This document shows, in pieces, positions 54,161-64,000 of a DNA stretch of 64,000 nucleotides. This DNA is from Moniliella sp. 'wahieum' (Eukaryota; Basidiomycota; Moniliellomycetes; Moniliellales; Moniliellaceae). The position numbers were made by a program, and so were the translations under genes. Position 1 is the first letter of the stretch. Every line of letters begins with the position of its first letter. The notes beneath the pieces are model-generated. The model saw only the letters and a program-made list of their open reading frames with translations, did no database searches and was not told the origin of the DNA. Location: positions 1 through 64,000 of the forward strand of contig RSEE01000007.1 in NCBI GenBank assembly GCA_003971905.1, written 5' to 3'.

Positions 54161-54396
54161 CCCCCGCGCCTCGTTTGCTTCATTTGCATAATCTGTCTGC
54201 GTGGTTCCTGCGAGGGCTGCCTGTCCTCTGTGCGTCTGCTTTGCTCTTTCCCTGTGCGCCCTCTGCGTTTGCCCCCCGTTCTCCGCACTCTCTCGGAGCT
54301 GGTCGCCGCGCTGGCGTGGGCGCTGTCCTCCGCCCAGCCATGCTTCTTCTCCCGGCTGCGAGCATGTATACCTTCCTTCTTCATGGCTTATTTGCA

Positions 54397-54420
54397 TGTG
54401 TGTGTGTGTGTGTGTGTGTG
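54397..54420. repeat. (TG)12 microsatellite
   Basis: Uninterrupted TG dinucleotide run in the spacer between the PHD gene and DOM34. Confidence 0.95.
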
Positions 54421-54769
54421 AGTAAGGGCATCGGCAGTTGGCGAGGCAGCAGGACTAGGTGGGGCCTTGGGACGACACTTGTCTCTGGCGATTGCAGCAC
54501 AGACGGCGTAGTCAATCGTGCACGTGCAACATTCAACACTTGACTTTCAAATTTCAACCGGCGCTTGCCAGTCGGTCGTGCGTACGTAATGCTTACCACA
54601 TAGGGCACGCATGTCACATGTCACATGCCACATGTCATGATTTGAGGATGGGTTCATCGATCCTCCGATCACCGCACCGGCCAGGCTGGGGCAGCCTCCT
54701 CGCCTCGCAGCCGGTGCCTGCCACCCTGAGCATTGCCACCACCACCATCGCCCTGCTCATCCGCCAGCC
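54421..54769. other. Promoter-side spacer of DOM34
   Basis: No gene seen. It contains a cluster of near-palindromic CATGTCACATGTCACATGCCACATGTCATG words (54607-54640). Confidence 0.5.
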
Positions 54770-56146
54770 ATGAAGATTCTGCGCAAAGATGTGGAGAAGG
54801 ATGGGTCGGGCACGATCAAGATTATCCCGGAAGAGGAGTACGTGCGCCTTGGCTTTCGGCTTGCGCTTGCGCCCGCGCTGACCCTGGGTGCGCTACCACG
54901 CTAGCGAAGACATGTACCAGCTCTACAACCTGATTGAGCGAGGCGACCGTGTCAAGGCATCTACCGTGCGTCGGTTGCAGTCCGAGTCGACCACGGGCTC
55001 GATCGAGTCGCATCGTGTGCGCCTGGACTTGACGCTGGCAGTGGAGCGGGTGGTGTTTGATGCCAACGGTTCCTCTTCCTCCAGCACGCCGGCGCTGGGT
55101 GCCGAGGCGGCCGGCTCGGGCGCCGCAACGCCGACGACCGCCGGGGGCCTGGGCGGCGGATCGGGCGCAGATGGCGCAACGCTTTCGATCAGTGGCAAAG
55201 TGGCAGAGGAGAACAAGCATGTCAAACTCGGCGCGTACCACACCCTCGACATTGAAGCCCATCGCGCCGTGACAATTTGGAAGGAGACGTGGGACGCGGT
55301 GCATCTGGCAACGCTGTCAGAGAGTGCGGATGTCGGGCACCGGGCTGAGGTGGGCGCGGTGGTGCTGGGCGAAGGGACGGCGGTGGTATGTTTGTTGACG
55401 GAGAGCATGACGGTGGTGCGACAGCGGATTGAGGTGCCGGTACCGAGGAAACGTAAGGGCATGCCGAGCACTGCGGCCGACAAGGCGACACAGCGATTTT
55501 ACAACCAAGTGTACACGGCCGTGGGCAAGCTGCTGCAGCTGCCGCCGCCATCCGGCTGATCATCCTGGCCAGCCCAGGCTTCACCAAGGATGCCGTGTAC
55601 GACTATCTGTTTGCCGAGGCGACCCGGCGCGGGGACAAGCTCTTGCTCGGCTCCGACACCAAACGCAAGTTCCTCCGTATCCATGTCAACTCGCCGCATG
55701 TTCATGCGTTGCAGGAAGTGTTGCGCAGCCCGGAAGTCATGGCGCAGCTGAAGGATACCAAGTTTGCCCGCGAAGCGCTGTTGCTGGACAAGTTTCTCAA
55801 AATGCTCTCGGCCGATGAACTGCGCGCGTGGTATGGCGTGGACCATGTCTTTCTTGCTGCGGAGCGCGGCGCGGTGGGCGCACTGCTCATTAGCGATGCG
55901 CTCTTCCGCTCCGCCGACCCTGCGCAGCGAAAACGGTTTGTCAACTTGGTCGACCAGGTTAAAGCCCAAGGAGGCGAGGTGGCCATCTTCTCTTCGATGC
56001 ATGAGACGGGGAGGCAACTCAATGGCCTGACGGGCATGGCTGCCATTCTCACCTACCCGTTGGACATTGAGGTTGTGGAGCGCGAGGAGCAAGAAGAAGC
56101 TGAGGCACGAGCACGGAGCGAGGCCAACGCCCCTTCAGAGGCCTAA
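54770..56146 (+). CDS. DOM34: Dom34/Pelota, ribosome rescue factor
   Basis: eRF1-like protein that, with Hbs1 and Rli1, splits ribosomes stalled on broken mRNAs (no-go and non-stop decay). The start at 54770 gives [21 protein letters not shown] 67-nt intron (54838-54904, GTACGT...GCTAG) then joins PEED to [14 protein letters not shown], the Pelota N-terminal signature. Domain 1 continues with VRRLQSES... [15 protein letters not shown] and an unusual ~45-residue Ser/Gly/Ala insertion (55065-55190). Domain 2 starts near [20 protein letters not shown] and continues with [19 protein letters not shown]. Domain 3 has [20 protein letters not shown] and [19 protein letters not shown]. The tail is Glu-rich. 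No eRF1 GGQ motif, as expected. One frame slip at ~55535-55550. Confidence 0.93.
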
Positions 56147-57094
56147 TATTTTCGTGCGGCAGACCTAGACCCGCCATCCGGACCAATGGGGCGGGACGCT
56201 TTGGAGACGGCATCAGGACTGTGACAAGGTACTTCTGATGTGCAAAATGTGCATAGACATCCGCAAAGGATTGATGTGGCAGCTTGGCCAGCCAACCTGC
56301 TGGGCATCTTCGCATCGACAAGTTCTTGTCTCACGCTTTTTTTGTTGGAATGAGCGATGTCTTGTGGCTACTCGATGCGATTCGCCGACCTAGATCACCC
56401 CCATTCCCTCCCCTCCCAGCCCTCTGTCTGCGAGCGAATAGGAATAGCGGCCAGGATGGACTGCAATTCTAACCTGCCCTAGTCATAGCAGTGTAATTGG
56501 AGAAGACGAACAAGACGATGGCATTCAACTTCAATGGTGACCGGTGAGGCTGTGAGGGCGAAAAACTGTATGCTGACAAAAAGGCTAGCTGTAGCGATGT
56601 GTTACGGCAGGAAGTAGATCAACAAGCAGGTGGTAACGAGTTGAGGAGTTGAGCGAAGAGGTGGCGCTAGTGCGGAAGAATAGAGGAATGCACCAGCGGT
56701 GTCTACTACACGTGCGACTTTCAACCTCAACAAGAACAAGATGGAGAGGCGTCATGTGGGAGCGCGGCGCAGACCAAATCTAGACCAAACGTCCAACTAG
56801 GGCAGTGCCACTCCCAGCACCCACGGTGCAACAGATCTCCCTCCTGTAAGCTGCCGTAGGAGACAGAGATCGAGGGAGAAGGAGGGGGGTATGGTGGTGG
56901 TGGGCCTTAGCGCAGGGGTGGGAAAGTGATGTTGGTCTGGGAGGGGACGGAGCCACTTAGCGTGGGCGGCCCCGTCGACGACAAGCCCCTGAACGTCAGT
57001 GAGGCATTAAGTCAGGCTGTCGGAGGGGCCAGCCACACTGGCTAGGCCAGCGCACTTGGGGGCATGTTGGAGAGAGGGACCCGGGTGCGCTTAA
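56147..57094. other. Intergenic, nothing recognised
   Basis: About 950 bp between DOM34 and the next minus-strand gene. Only short ORFs; no tRNA, repeat cluster or domain was seen. Confidence 0.5.
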
Positions 57095-58054
57095 TCAGGA
57101 GCCTCTCTTGTGCGGGCTGCGCATGACCCAGGGCTGCTCCAGACGGAGGGCGCTCTGGATGTCCTTGGTCAATTGTGTGTGCCAGTCCCAGAACTTGTAC
57201 CGATAGTCACTGCTGGCCAGAGTCAGTGCCAGCCACTGTGGGAGCTCGCGGTTGACATGGCTCATGATGGTCGTGGCCATCGCCTCGCCCAGGAGGTAAA
57301 GTCGTTGCGAGCCTGGGAAGCCAAGTCGAGGCGCGGGAGGGTTCTGTAGTGCTTACCGTTCAGGACCTTGGTCCGGTGTTGCTCGAGAGCTGCCAGGGGG
57401 TCGACGGCAGACGCGAGGGCGATCTTGATGTTGTGCCAGCACGGCTTGTGGACACCGGGCTGGATGATCATGGAGACGGTGATGCCGATGCGCCCAATAG
57501 CTTCCTGGGCCAATGCGGCGGAGAGTAAAGAGAACTGGTTAACGCCGTAGGCCGCAAAGATCGTCTCGACGTTGTTTGCCCAGTAGGGCAGCTCAAGCGC
57601 CTCTTGGGACCACTCGGGGAGGCGGACATGCGTGGCGCGGCTGATCATGACGTTGTCCGTGTGCGCGTGGCTGCCATCGGGGATCATGGGCTTGTTGTGG
57701 AGCTGGATCCATGGCGCAAAGACAGCCGGGACGCCGGGTGGGGCGACCGGAGGAGCGGGTTCGCGTGCGGGCGCTGCAGCGGTCGGCGCGCGCAGGTTGG
57801 TCAGCAGCGAGGCCACGCCCTCTGGAAGCACCATGCCTCCGAAGGCGGCGCGGGCGTTGGCCCAAGCAACCAACATGCTCTTGGAGTCGAGGTCGGGCTT
57901 CTCAAGGAAGGGGTGCGCGTTTGCCTCATCAAGGGCCAAAGCCCTGAACAGGTCGATGGTGAAGAGGTTCTGCGGACGGGGTGAAGGGGCCCGGGATGGT
58001 GACCTGCACGTCGTGAGGGGCGGGCGCGTCGCCAGGTTCACCGGTGGTTGCCAT
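57095..58054 (-). CDS. Unrecognised protein, possibly Gag-related
   Basis: No certain family. The start at 58054 (MATTGEPGDAPAPHDVQVTI) leads, after one slip at ~57970, into a long open frame: FTIDLFRALALDEANAHPFL, a Pro/Ala linker (APAREPAPPVAPPG), then ATHVRLPEWSQEALELPYWA and NNVETIFAAYGVNQF. The pattern 'polar-LPxW/F...YWxxxxExxFxxYG' resembles the start of Gag capsid domains of Gypsy-type elements. Next come AIGRIGITVSMIIQPGVHKP and LDLASQARNDFTS. A second slip at ~57285 joins LGEAMATTIMSHVNRELPQW and DWHTQLTKDIQSALRLEQPW, ending at 57095. Repaired length is ~317 residues. There is no zinc knuckle, protease or polymerase nearby. It is divergent to GPI11. Confidence 0.5.
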
Positions 58055-58430
58055 TGTGGGCGATGGGGCGGGAAGCGGAAGCGAGGGCAGCGCTGCGGGC
58101 GCCCAACTGGGTAGACCTGTCGCGACGTACTACAGGCCGACGGCGCGGGTAGTTGTTTGTTTGTCCCAGCCGTAGGCCTACGCGCGAAGGGTAGCAAGGA
58201 CATTATATGGACGGTGGATCAGCCACTGGTCTTGTCTTTACATTTCAGATTTCAGATTGCAGCATCGGCGCCGCCGCGCTTACGTAGTGGGGCTCCGCTC
58301 TGCCACCGACCCGCCCTCGTCCCACCTTGGGCACGCCTTCTGGCTTCAAGCTTCACTTGAAGCTTCACGCCGGGAACTTGAACCGAACGGTGCTGCGTGC
58401 GCCGCCACCGCTCCTCTGCCTCCACCCGCG
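58055..58430. promoter_or_regulatory. Divergent promoter, Gag-related gene / GPI11
   Basis: 376 bp between two start codons on opposite strands. It contains CAGATTTCAGATTGCAG and a CTTCAAGCTTCACTTGAAGCTTCAC cluster (58345-58370), again in island vocabulary, here within a promoter. No TATA box could be assigned. Confidence 0.5.
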
Positions 58431-59390
58431 ATGCCCCGCCCTGCGCAGCCATCCCAGTCCCGCTCGTCCAGCGCGCCTGCCGCGTCCGCCGCCGCCCGCC
58501 GCGCCGCGCGCCAACCCGCTGGAGCCCCATGCGTTCCAGCGGCTGCCCAGTGCCAAGGTCCATACCTTCCAGCTGCTCGCCATCCTCTTTTTCCAGGCGG
58601 TCGTGCTGGTCCTCACCACGCTCTACCTGCCCCAGGGCATCTTCCGTGCCGATGGGCCCAAGCCCACCTCTTCTCGGGCGTGCACGCCTTCCTCTCCACC
58701 GGCATGGTCCCTGAGCAAGACCGCGCGGCCCAAGTGCAGTCGCTGCGCTACCGCTTCCTGCTCTCGCTCCAACTCGCATTCATTGTGCAGTCGCTCGTGG
58801 TCAACCGCCTGGCCTGGTGGTTTGCCGTCGGCGACCGCATCGCCAAGGACGAAAGCATTGCGCGTCTGCGCAAAAACGAAGGGCTGATGAAGCAAGGTGA
58901 AAACATGGTGCTGACGACGCTTGCCTTGCCGGTGCCCCTGGTGGCGGCAACAGTGGGTGCGATTTTGTTCGGGGCACCCGTGTCCTGGGTCCCGTACGAA
59001 CTGCTGCAGACCGTTGTGCTGGGTGCGTACCTCACCCTCTTGGCGCTCTATGCCCCGCTGCACATCCTCGGCGACGACTGGGCGGCATGGGTGCGTCTGT
59101 TTGTGTTGCTGCGGCCGGAAAACGCTCGGGAACGGATTCTTCCGTTGCAATCCTTTTCCGTTGTGGCGGGGGCGATTTTGGGCTCGGCAGCGTTGGCGCT
59201 GGACTGGGACCGGACGTGGCAAGCGTGGCCCATCCCGCCCGTGCTGGGTGCGCTGGCAGGCGCCGTGGTGGGCAACGTGCTGGCTGGCGCATCGTACGCT
59301 TTCGCGCGTGCTGGCCCGCGTGCCAAGCCGTGGGTGCCCAAGAGCGGGCCGGGACATCTTCGTAAAGCGGTCGTGGCTGAGCAACAATGA
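58431..59390 (+). CDS. GPI11: GPI ethanolamine-phosphate transferase cofactor (PIG-F)
   Basis: ER membrane protein that partners with the Gpi7 and Gpi13 enzymes to add phosphoethanolamine to GPI anchors. The N-terminal ~35 residues are Ser/Ala/Arg-rich (SQSRSSSAPAASAAARRAAR). Hydrophobic segments: FQLLAILFFQAVVLVLTTLY, LSLQLAFIVQSLVV, LALPVPLVAATVGAILF, ELLQTVVLGAYLTLLALYAP, VAGAILGSAALALDWDRTW. The PIG-F hallmark ALDWDRTWQAWPIPPVLGA is intact, followed by GAVVGNVLAGASYAF. Two compensating one-base slips (~58510 and ~58665) displace the first membrane segment only; the remaining ~240 residues are one frame to the stop at 59390. No intron needed; ~319 aa. Confidence 0.9.
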   Translation: MPRPAQPSQSRSSSAPAASAAARRAARQPAGAPCVPAAAQCQGPYLPAARHPLFPGGRAGPHHALPAPGHLPCRWAQAHLFSGVHAFLSTGMVPEQDRAAQVQSLRYRFLLSLQLAFIVQSLVVNRLAWWFAVGDRIAKDESIARLRKNEGLMKQGENMVLTTLALPVPLVAATVGAILFGAPVSWVPYELLQTVVLGAYLTLLALYAPLHILGDDWAAWVRLFVLLRPENARERILPLQSFSVVAGAILGSAALALDWDRTWQAWPIPPVLGALAGAVVGNVLAGASYAFARAGPRAKPWVPKSGPGHLRKAVVAEQQ

Positions 59391-59644
59391 TCTACCTCGA
59401 TGCTCTGCTCTGGTCGATGGATCCTTTGCTTGTGTCGCCTCTCTCCCTTTCTCTCTCCCTACACATACTCTCTTTTTTCTTTCTTTCTCTGTCCCTCTTG
59501 CTCACACACCTAATCCATCCCTCGCTTCGGCGCAATGTGGTGGTCAAGGTGGATGGAGACCAGGCAGAGATAGAATGCGATAACCAACAGCCAAAACGGC
59601 CATTACCAACGGGAGGAAACGCTCCCCCTATAGAAAAGAGGGAC

Positions 59645-60233
59645 CTACTGGGTATCAAGAGGGACGGCGGGCATGACAGGGGGCAGGGCGCTTTTGGCCC
59701 CCGCTTCAGCCTCGGGCTGGGGCGAAGGATCGTCGGTGACAGTGGGCGGGGCATCCTGGACGTCGGGCTGAGCCTGGACTTGGAAGGCAGAGGGAGGAAG
59801 CTGAGCAAGTTCGTTAAGGAACCTGGGGCAGGCCCAACGGGGATCATCAGCCATTGGCTCGGCACCGAACCAAAGCGAGCGGGAGAGCGAGCGTACCAGG
59901 AAACCGCCGCCCAAAGGCAAGAAGCAATGGCGAGGAGAGCGAGAAAGTGAGGGTTGCCGCGGGTCAAGATGGACAGCGCGGTCAGGGTGAGGAGGAGGAG
60001 GACAAACGTAAGGTCCATCACCCTGCGAAGCGGCGTGTTGAGCCCGGGCTGGAAGAGAGATTGGATGACGGCATCGGCTGCACCGCCGTTGCCTGCGGGC
60101 GCGGCGGGAGGGGCGGACGCGTCGGCGGACGGGGTGGGAGACACATCGAGGCTGGCAGCGCCAGGGCGCTGGCGTAGCGCATCGTTGCCCGAGGATGGGA
60201 GGGGGCCGTGGCGGTGGTGGTAGCGCTGGCCAT
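59645..60233 (-). CDS. PKR1: V-ATPase assembly factor Pkr1
   Basis: Small ER membrane protein that helps assemble the V0 sector of the vacuolar proton pump. The start at 60233 gives MASATTTATAP. Next to it a five-C run (GGCCCCCTCC on the coding strand) is one short; six Cs restore the frame into PLPSSGNDALRQRPGAASLD. The Pkr1 domain follows: DAVIQSLFQPGLNTPLRRVM, DLTFVLLLLTLTALSIL, NPHFLALLAIASCLWAAVSW. A second slip at ~59920 leads to FLVRSLSRSLWFGAEPMADD, then an acidic Pro-rich tail ending VMPAVPLDTQ at 59645. Two membrane helices, as in the family. Convergent with GPI11, 254 bp between stops. Confidence 0.85.
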
Positions 60234-61387
60234 GGCGATGGTGAGGCCGCAGAAAGAGAGCAGGGAGACGGGCGGTGGCGGGCTGGAGGCTGCTGGAGGC
60301 TGCTCGGGCCACGAAACGCGGCAGGGCGGAAGGGGAAGAAAAAGGCGGGTGGTGCACGTGACCGTCAGTCACGTGGCATGAGGGCCAAGGAGCGTGTGCG
60401 ACAGGAGGAGACTGGAAACGATGGACCTATGCTATTAGTCTATCCGGATCGGCCAGGAGAAGACACCACTACCTCTTTGCCACTGATGGCAGAGCTCTCA
60501 TAGACGGGCATCCATGCAGTCTATCATGGGACGAGCCCCGAACCCGCCCCGACCTGTACTTTAGGAGAACAAGCGCTTATTGGACAGCCATCGGAGTCAC
60601 ACGCATGTACGATAGCAAAACTAACATGGAAGCCAACTCTCACCCCCCCCTAATACTGACGGAGGAGCAGGCTCGGCATGAGCACGTCTAAATGGTCGTT
60701 CTTGCTAGCCCAACGGAGGTCCACATCTTACCACAGATTCGTCCGAACCCCATACAAAGGAAACCCAATGTCTGCCACAGCACCTCATCCCGCTCGTCTT
60801 CCAACTGCACGGAGCGAAGCAGGTGACGAAGCCTCATCTGAGTATAGTAGGAGTGCCCCTCCTCAAAAGACGCCCGTTTGAAGGGTAACGCCATCCAAGT
60901 TGAGCATGTGCTGTCGCAGCTCTGTGTCGCCCACCTAATCCCGAACACAAGTCCGACGATGATCGATTATTCTTTTTGCTCCTCAAACGTCCGGGATCTA
61001 TCGTCCCTGACCCGTTGCCACACTCGTTGCCACACTCTTACGTTTGGGGAGAAGGAGAGGCAATGTGTCTTCATCCTGAGACGCTATATTCCACACACAA
61101 GCGCCAATTCCCGCCTCCGTTTCCCAAGAAGATATCAGATTCAAGCAATGTATACGAATTGGCAAACGAAAGTAGATGCCGTATATCTCAATACCAGCCC
61201 ATCAACTGCAAAGGGACAGAGGGACAGTCATGCAGAGGCTGAGAAAGGGGCTGGACTTTGCGAGTTCTGTTGTACATCACACAATCCCGGGGTTGTGTGT
61301 GTTATTGAATTAACGACAAGAAACCAGAATAGGAACAAGGAGCGAAATGATATAGTGAGTGTGTAGTGTTACCGTGACCAGATGAAA
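60234..61387. other. Intergenic, nothing recognised
   Basis: About 1.15 kb of PKR1 upstream DNA and 3' flank of the DUF6534 gene. Short ORFs on both strands lack families. A TTGCCACACTCGTTGCCACACTC direct repeat lies at ~61014-61038. Confidence 0.45.
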
Positions 61388-62850
61388 CTAAGCGTACCGA
61401 CCCGCGGTTTCCGCGCTAGAGGCAGAAGCGAGGTCCTGGGCAGACAGCGCCGATCGGGCGGGGCCGAGTCGTAGATTGGCTTCTTCCTCCTCGGCCTCCG
61501 TGTCGGCCTTGGGTTTGTCCGCCTCAAACTCCTCGAGCGACGGCCGAGACGGATTGAGGCTGCCGCGTAACGCGACTGGGTCGGGGCTGAACTCTTCTTG
61601 GACGGTGGTGATTTGGATGACGCCTGGTGGTGGTCCCCTGCTCTGGGTCTCGCGTGTGTGACCGGGGAAGCCAAAGCCTTCCTTGTGGCTTGGAGTGAGA
61701 GAGGGGAGGGCAAAGGCCGAGCCGTCTTTGGTCGCTGCAGAGGGCCGCATAAAGGAACCAATTTCTTTGGCCATACTCTTGCGGAAGGTGCCCAACATGC
61801 TGCTTCCCGGAGAAGAAGGCTTGGAAACTTCTTGACCAATCAATTCTTGATGGCTCCTCCGCGTGTTGAGCGTGGACAGGAGCGAGTTGCTCACTAGCTT
61901 TGGCGAGATGAGGTTGAACATCAAGTGCACATCCGACATGGGCTGGGATAGGAAGAGAGGGAATAATGTTAGCTGCTTCGTCCAACGAAGGCAACCCGTT
62001 TGCAGTGGCCACAGTGAGTGGGACAGATACGTACATGAGATGCAACAATGCTCATATGGCAAACGTCGCAAATCAGGGTCAAAACGGAGGTCTGCAGAAT
62101 GAGGTTCTTGAGTTCAGAGATGCGCGAGTCGGTGGCAGAGAAGCCTGTCAAGGCGCGGCGGAGGGTGACGTAGAGCGCGATGGTTTCCAGCAAGTCACAG
62201 CTGACGATGCAGCAGCTCATGACCAGCACTGCGGGCTGGACCGTGTCGAGAGCATCAAACCGCTTGAGAATACCACAGCCGACCATGGTGGCCGTGCAGC
62301 CAACGATGCCACCAAAGGCCAAGAAGAGAATGATAGAGGTGAGCCACCACTGGCGCCGTAGAGAGTGAATCCTCCATGCCAAAAAGCATTCGACAATAAA
62401 GCAGCTAATTGCGCCCGACTCCATCGAGCCAATAAAGCTGGAACCAATATAAGCCAGATATTGAGGCTCTCATAGTGCCTCACAAGCCACCCCGACAAGG
62501 AATTGCAAGCGCACACCGTGTTCGTGATCTCAGCCATGGCTACAAGCGCGACGACGAGCTTCAAGCCCCAGGGGTCACGCACAAACCTGTCCAAAGCAGC
62601 CACAACTGGCAAATGGTAACGCCAAAGAGGATGAGGTTGACATAGAGCCCAATCAGCAGGTAGCCTGTGGTATTGGCGACAGACACCATGGTGCAGGTAC
62701 GAGAAGAGGGAGAGGCAGGGGCCGGGGCTGGCGGTACAAAGAGCTGGAAATATGAAGAGGGATCGTGATGAGGTGGTGTGTTTAGGACGTTGTCGTCGAG
62801 GAGCGTGGAGAGTTGGTGGGGGTGGTTGGGAAAGGTAAGGGGGTCGTCAT
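61388..62850 (-). CDS. DUF6534 seven-TM basidiomycete membrane protein
   Basis: Plasma-membrane-type protein of a family expanded in basidiomycetes; function unknown, topology receptor-like. The likely start is 62850 if a five-C run is really six (MTTPLTFPNHPH); otherwise 62689. Membrane segments: GYLLIGLYVNLILFGVTICQ, LKLVVALVAMAEITNTV, CFIVECFLAWRIHSL, WLTSIILFLAFGGIVGCTAT, VQPAVLVMSCCIVSCDLLET, ILQTSVLTLICDVCHMSIVA. The diagnostic cytosolic motif MFNLISPKLVSNSLLSTLNT follows, after a probable intron (~61935-62050). The C-terminal ~150 residues are Ser/Pro/Glu-rich (SLEEFEADKPKADTEAEEEE). Slips at ~62590 and ~62440. Confidence 0.85.
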
Positions 62851-63059
62851 GAGGGTGGAGCGAGTTTTAACGTTAGCCCCCGACGAGAGGACCCCAATGG
62901 TCGTGAAACGGAGGAAGAGAGCGCAGAAGAGTAAGCTGTGTAAGTTTGATGCATGATATTCTTAGTCAGTGACCAGTTCGCTCCCGTCTTGTAGGTGGCC
63001 AGCACTACTTACCGGTTGCTAGGTACTCGTTATCCCCGTCTTATTGCGTGAGAGAGAGC
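62851..63059. other. Promoter-side spacer of the DUF6534 gene
   Basis: Short spacer with no gene seen; it merges into the terminal repeat island. Confidence 0.4.
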
Positions 63060-64000
63060 TTGAGGCCTGGCTTCGAGATTGAGAGAGGACTCAGAGTACT
63101 GAGGCCGAGTACTGGCGGTACTGAGTACTGACGCCTTGAGCGAGCCTTCGGTGGCCGCATCCATTAGTCAGTGGCGACAAGGAGCCACAGAGGTGCCACC
63201 CTCAGGCCTCAACGTCCTCGTCGTTGCAGCCGCCAAGCCCCAGACCCTGTGGGGCGTGGCCACACTGGTGGGGGCAAACGCCGACCTGCGCCCGCTCGTG
63301 GAGCTTGGTGGAGCGCATCCTGCATCCAGGCCGGCGTATACACCCCGATCGCAATATTACACGCTTCAAATCTCAGATTCCAGATCTCACATTTCACGCC
63401 TCACAGCCTTCGCAGAAGCCTCTGTCGCACATCGACCCTCTGTATGTATCGACCCTCTGTATGTATCGACATGAGTGCAACATAGTCCGCGGAGCCGACG
63501 CCGGCGGCTTCAAGAAACTGAAAAGGCTCAGGCGCTCAGGCAAAACCTTGGCAACCTCCTGCTTCAACGTTCAACCCCGCCGATCCAGTACGTATATTAT
63601 TCCGTACTTCGCCCAGGTGGGGATCCAGACAGAGAGTATAATACAGCCCGTTACTAGTTACTCGGAGAGGCTCAGCGAGACTAGGCGGCTCAGCAGCTCA
63701 GCACCCCCTGCGCCTGAGAGGACCTGAGGATCTCAACGAGTAGTACGTAGTACTGGGCCTCAGGGCCTCAGGGGCTCGGGGCTTGGGGTAGAGTTGTGAC
63801 CGGTGTGACCTGAGGCTTCAAGCTTCACTAGCTTCACTGAGGTACTGAGGACTCGCCTGGGCGGCATGAAGCTTGAAGCTTCAAGATGAAGCTTGAAGTT
63901 TGAAGCTTGAAGCTTGAAGAGCTTGAAGCCTCGTGGCGCGTGACGCGTGACTAGCATAGATCGGATCATCGATCATCGATCATCAGGATCGATCATCTCG
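63060..64000. repeat. Palindromic-word repeat island 6
   Basis: Contains GAGTACTGAGGCCGAGTACTGGCGGTACTGAGTACTG (63093-63130), a CCCTCTGTATGTATCGAC tandem pair (63438-63471), GGCCTCAGGGCCTCAGGGGCTC (~63756), repeated GAAGCTTGAAGCTTCAAG (63870-63930) and GATCATCGATCATCGATCATC (63963-63984). Runs off the window end. A coding-like fragment lies inside it (63136-63474). Confidence 0.75.
63136..63474 (+). pseudogene. Coding-like fragment inside repeat island
   Basis: A 112-codon frame whose first ~70 codons look protein-like (SISQWRQGATEVPPSGLNVL then GVATLVGANADLRPLVELGG) before dissolving into repeat words (QISDSRSHISRL). No family recognised. It may be the remnant of a gene truncated by repeat expansion, or spurious. 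Confidence 0.25.

Noticed and set aside
1903-62850. Programmed ribosomal frameshifting or mass pseudogenes as the cause of broken frames
   Set aside because: Breaks occur in unrelated housekeeping genes, at G/C runs, with catalytic residues intact and no common slippery site; homopolymer base-call error is simpler.

Overview
The window is nuclear DNA of a fungus, most likely a basidiomycete, and Ustilaginomycotina-like is my best guess. The evidence is small spliceosomal introns (56-130 nt, GTRNGT...YAG), gene-dense GC-rich DNA, a Medusa-type regulator, a DUF6534 membrane protein, a full eukaryotic housekeeping set and a TTAGGG-type telomeric hexamer (CCCTAA) inside the first repeat block. 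The phylum call is an inference from gene content; no rRNA or marker phylogeny is available here.

Layout. 1-1.2 kb: subtelomere-like DNA (CCCTAA-bearing minisatellite and a ~140-bp direct duplication). 1.9-8.6 kb: aldo/keto reductase, an unrecognised minus-strand gene, ERG3 sterol C5-desaturase, mitochondrial BolA. 8.6-18 kb: a large gene-poor tract of palindromic-word repeat islands and a very GC-rich block, interrupted only by the Medusa regulator at 11.9-13.6 kb. 18-30.7 kb: mitochondrial ribosomal protein bL36m, RPA2, a ~4-kb acidic protein with a mitochondrial-type leader, a mitochondrial NAD+/folate-type carrier, VDAC porin, dihydroorotase. 32-33.6 kb: an orphan Gag-like ORF. 35.9-46.4 kb: UTP21, an MKK1/2-type MAP kinase kinase, an HSF-domain transcription factor. 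47.4 kb: intron-bearing tRNA-Ala(CGC). 47.8-62.9 kb: PRA1, a PHD-finger protein, DOM34/Pelota, an unrecognised (possibly Gag-related) protein, GPI11/PIG-F, PKR1, a DUF6534 seven-TM protein. 63-64 kb: another palindromic-word island.

How the genes relate. There are no operons. Several neighbours share a compartment: bL36m, the large leader-bearing protein, the carrier and the porin are all (predicted) mitochondrial within ~11 kb; GPI11 and PKR1 are convergent ER/endomembrane genes; porin and dihydroorotase share a 400-bp divergent promoter.

A caution applies to nearly every gene. Conserved ORFs are broken by single-base shifts, and in at least six cases adding one C or G to an existing C/G run restores the family sequence exactly. 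I read this as homopolymer under-calling in the assembly, not as pseudogenes. Gene coordinates are therefore envelopes that span these breaks plus introns; they are not uninterrupted reading frames.

I did not find a convincing new multi-gene system. The best candidates for novelty are the two orphan Gag-like genes, the shared palindromic-word islands, and the large unrecognised gene at 21.3-25.4 kb.
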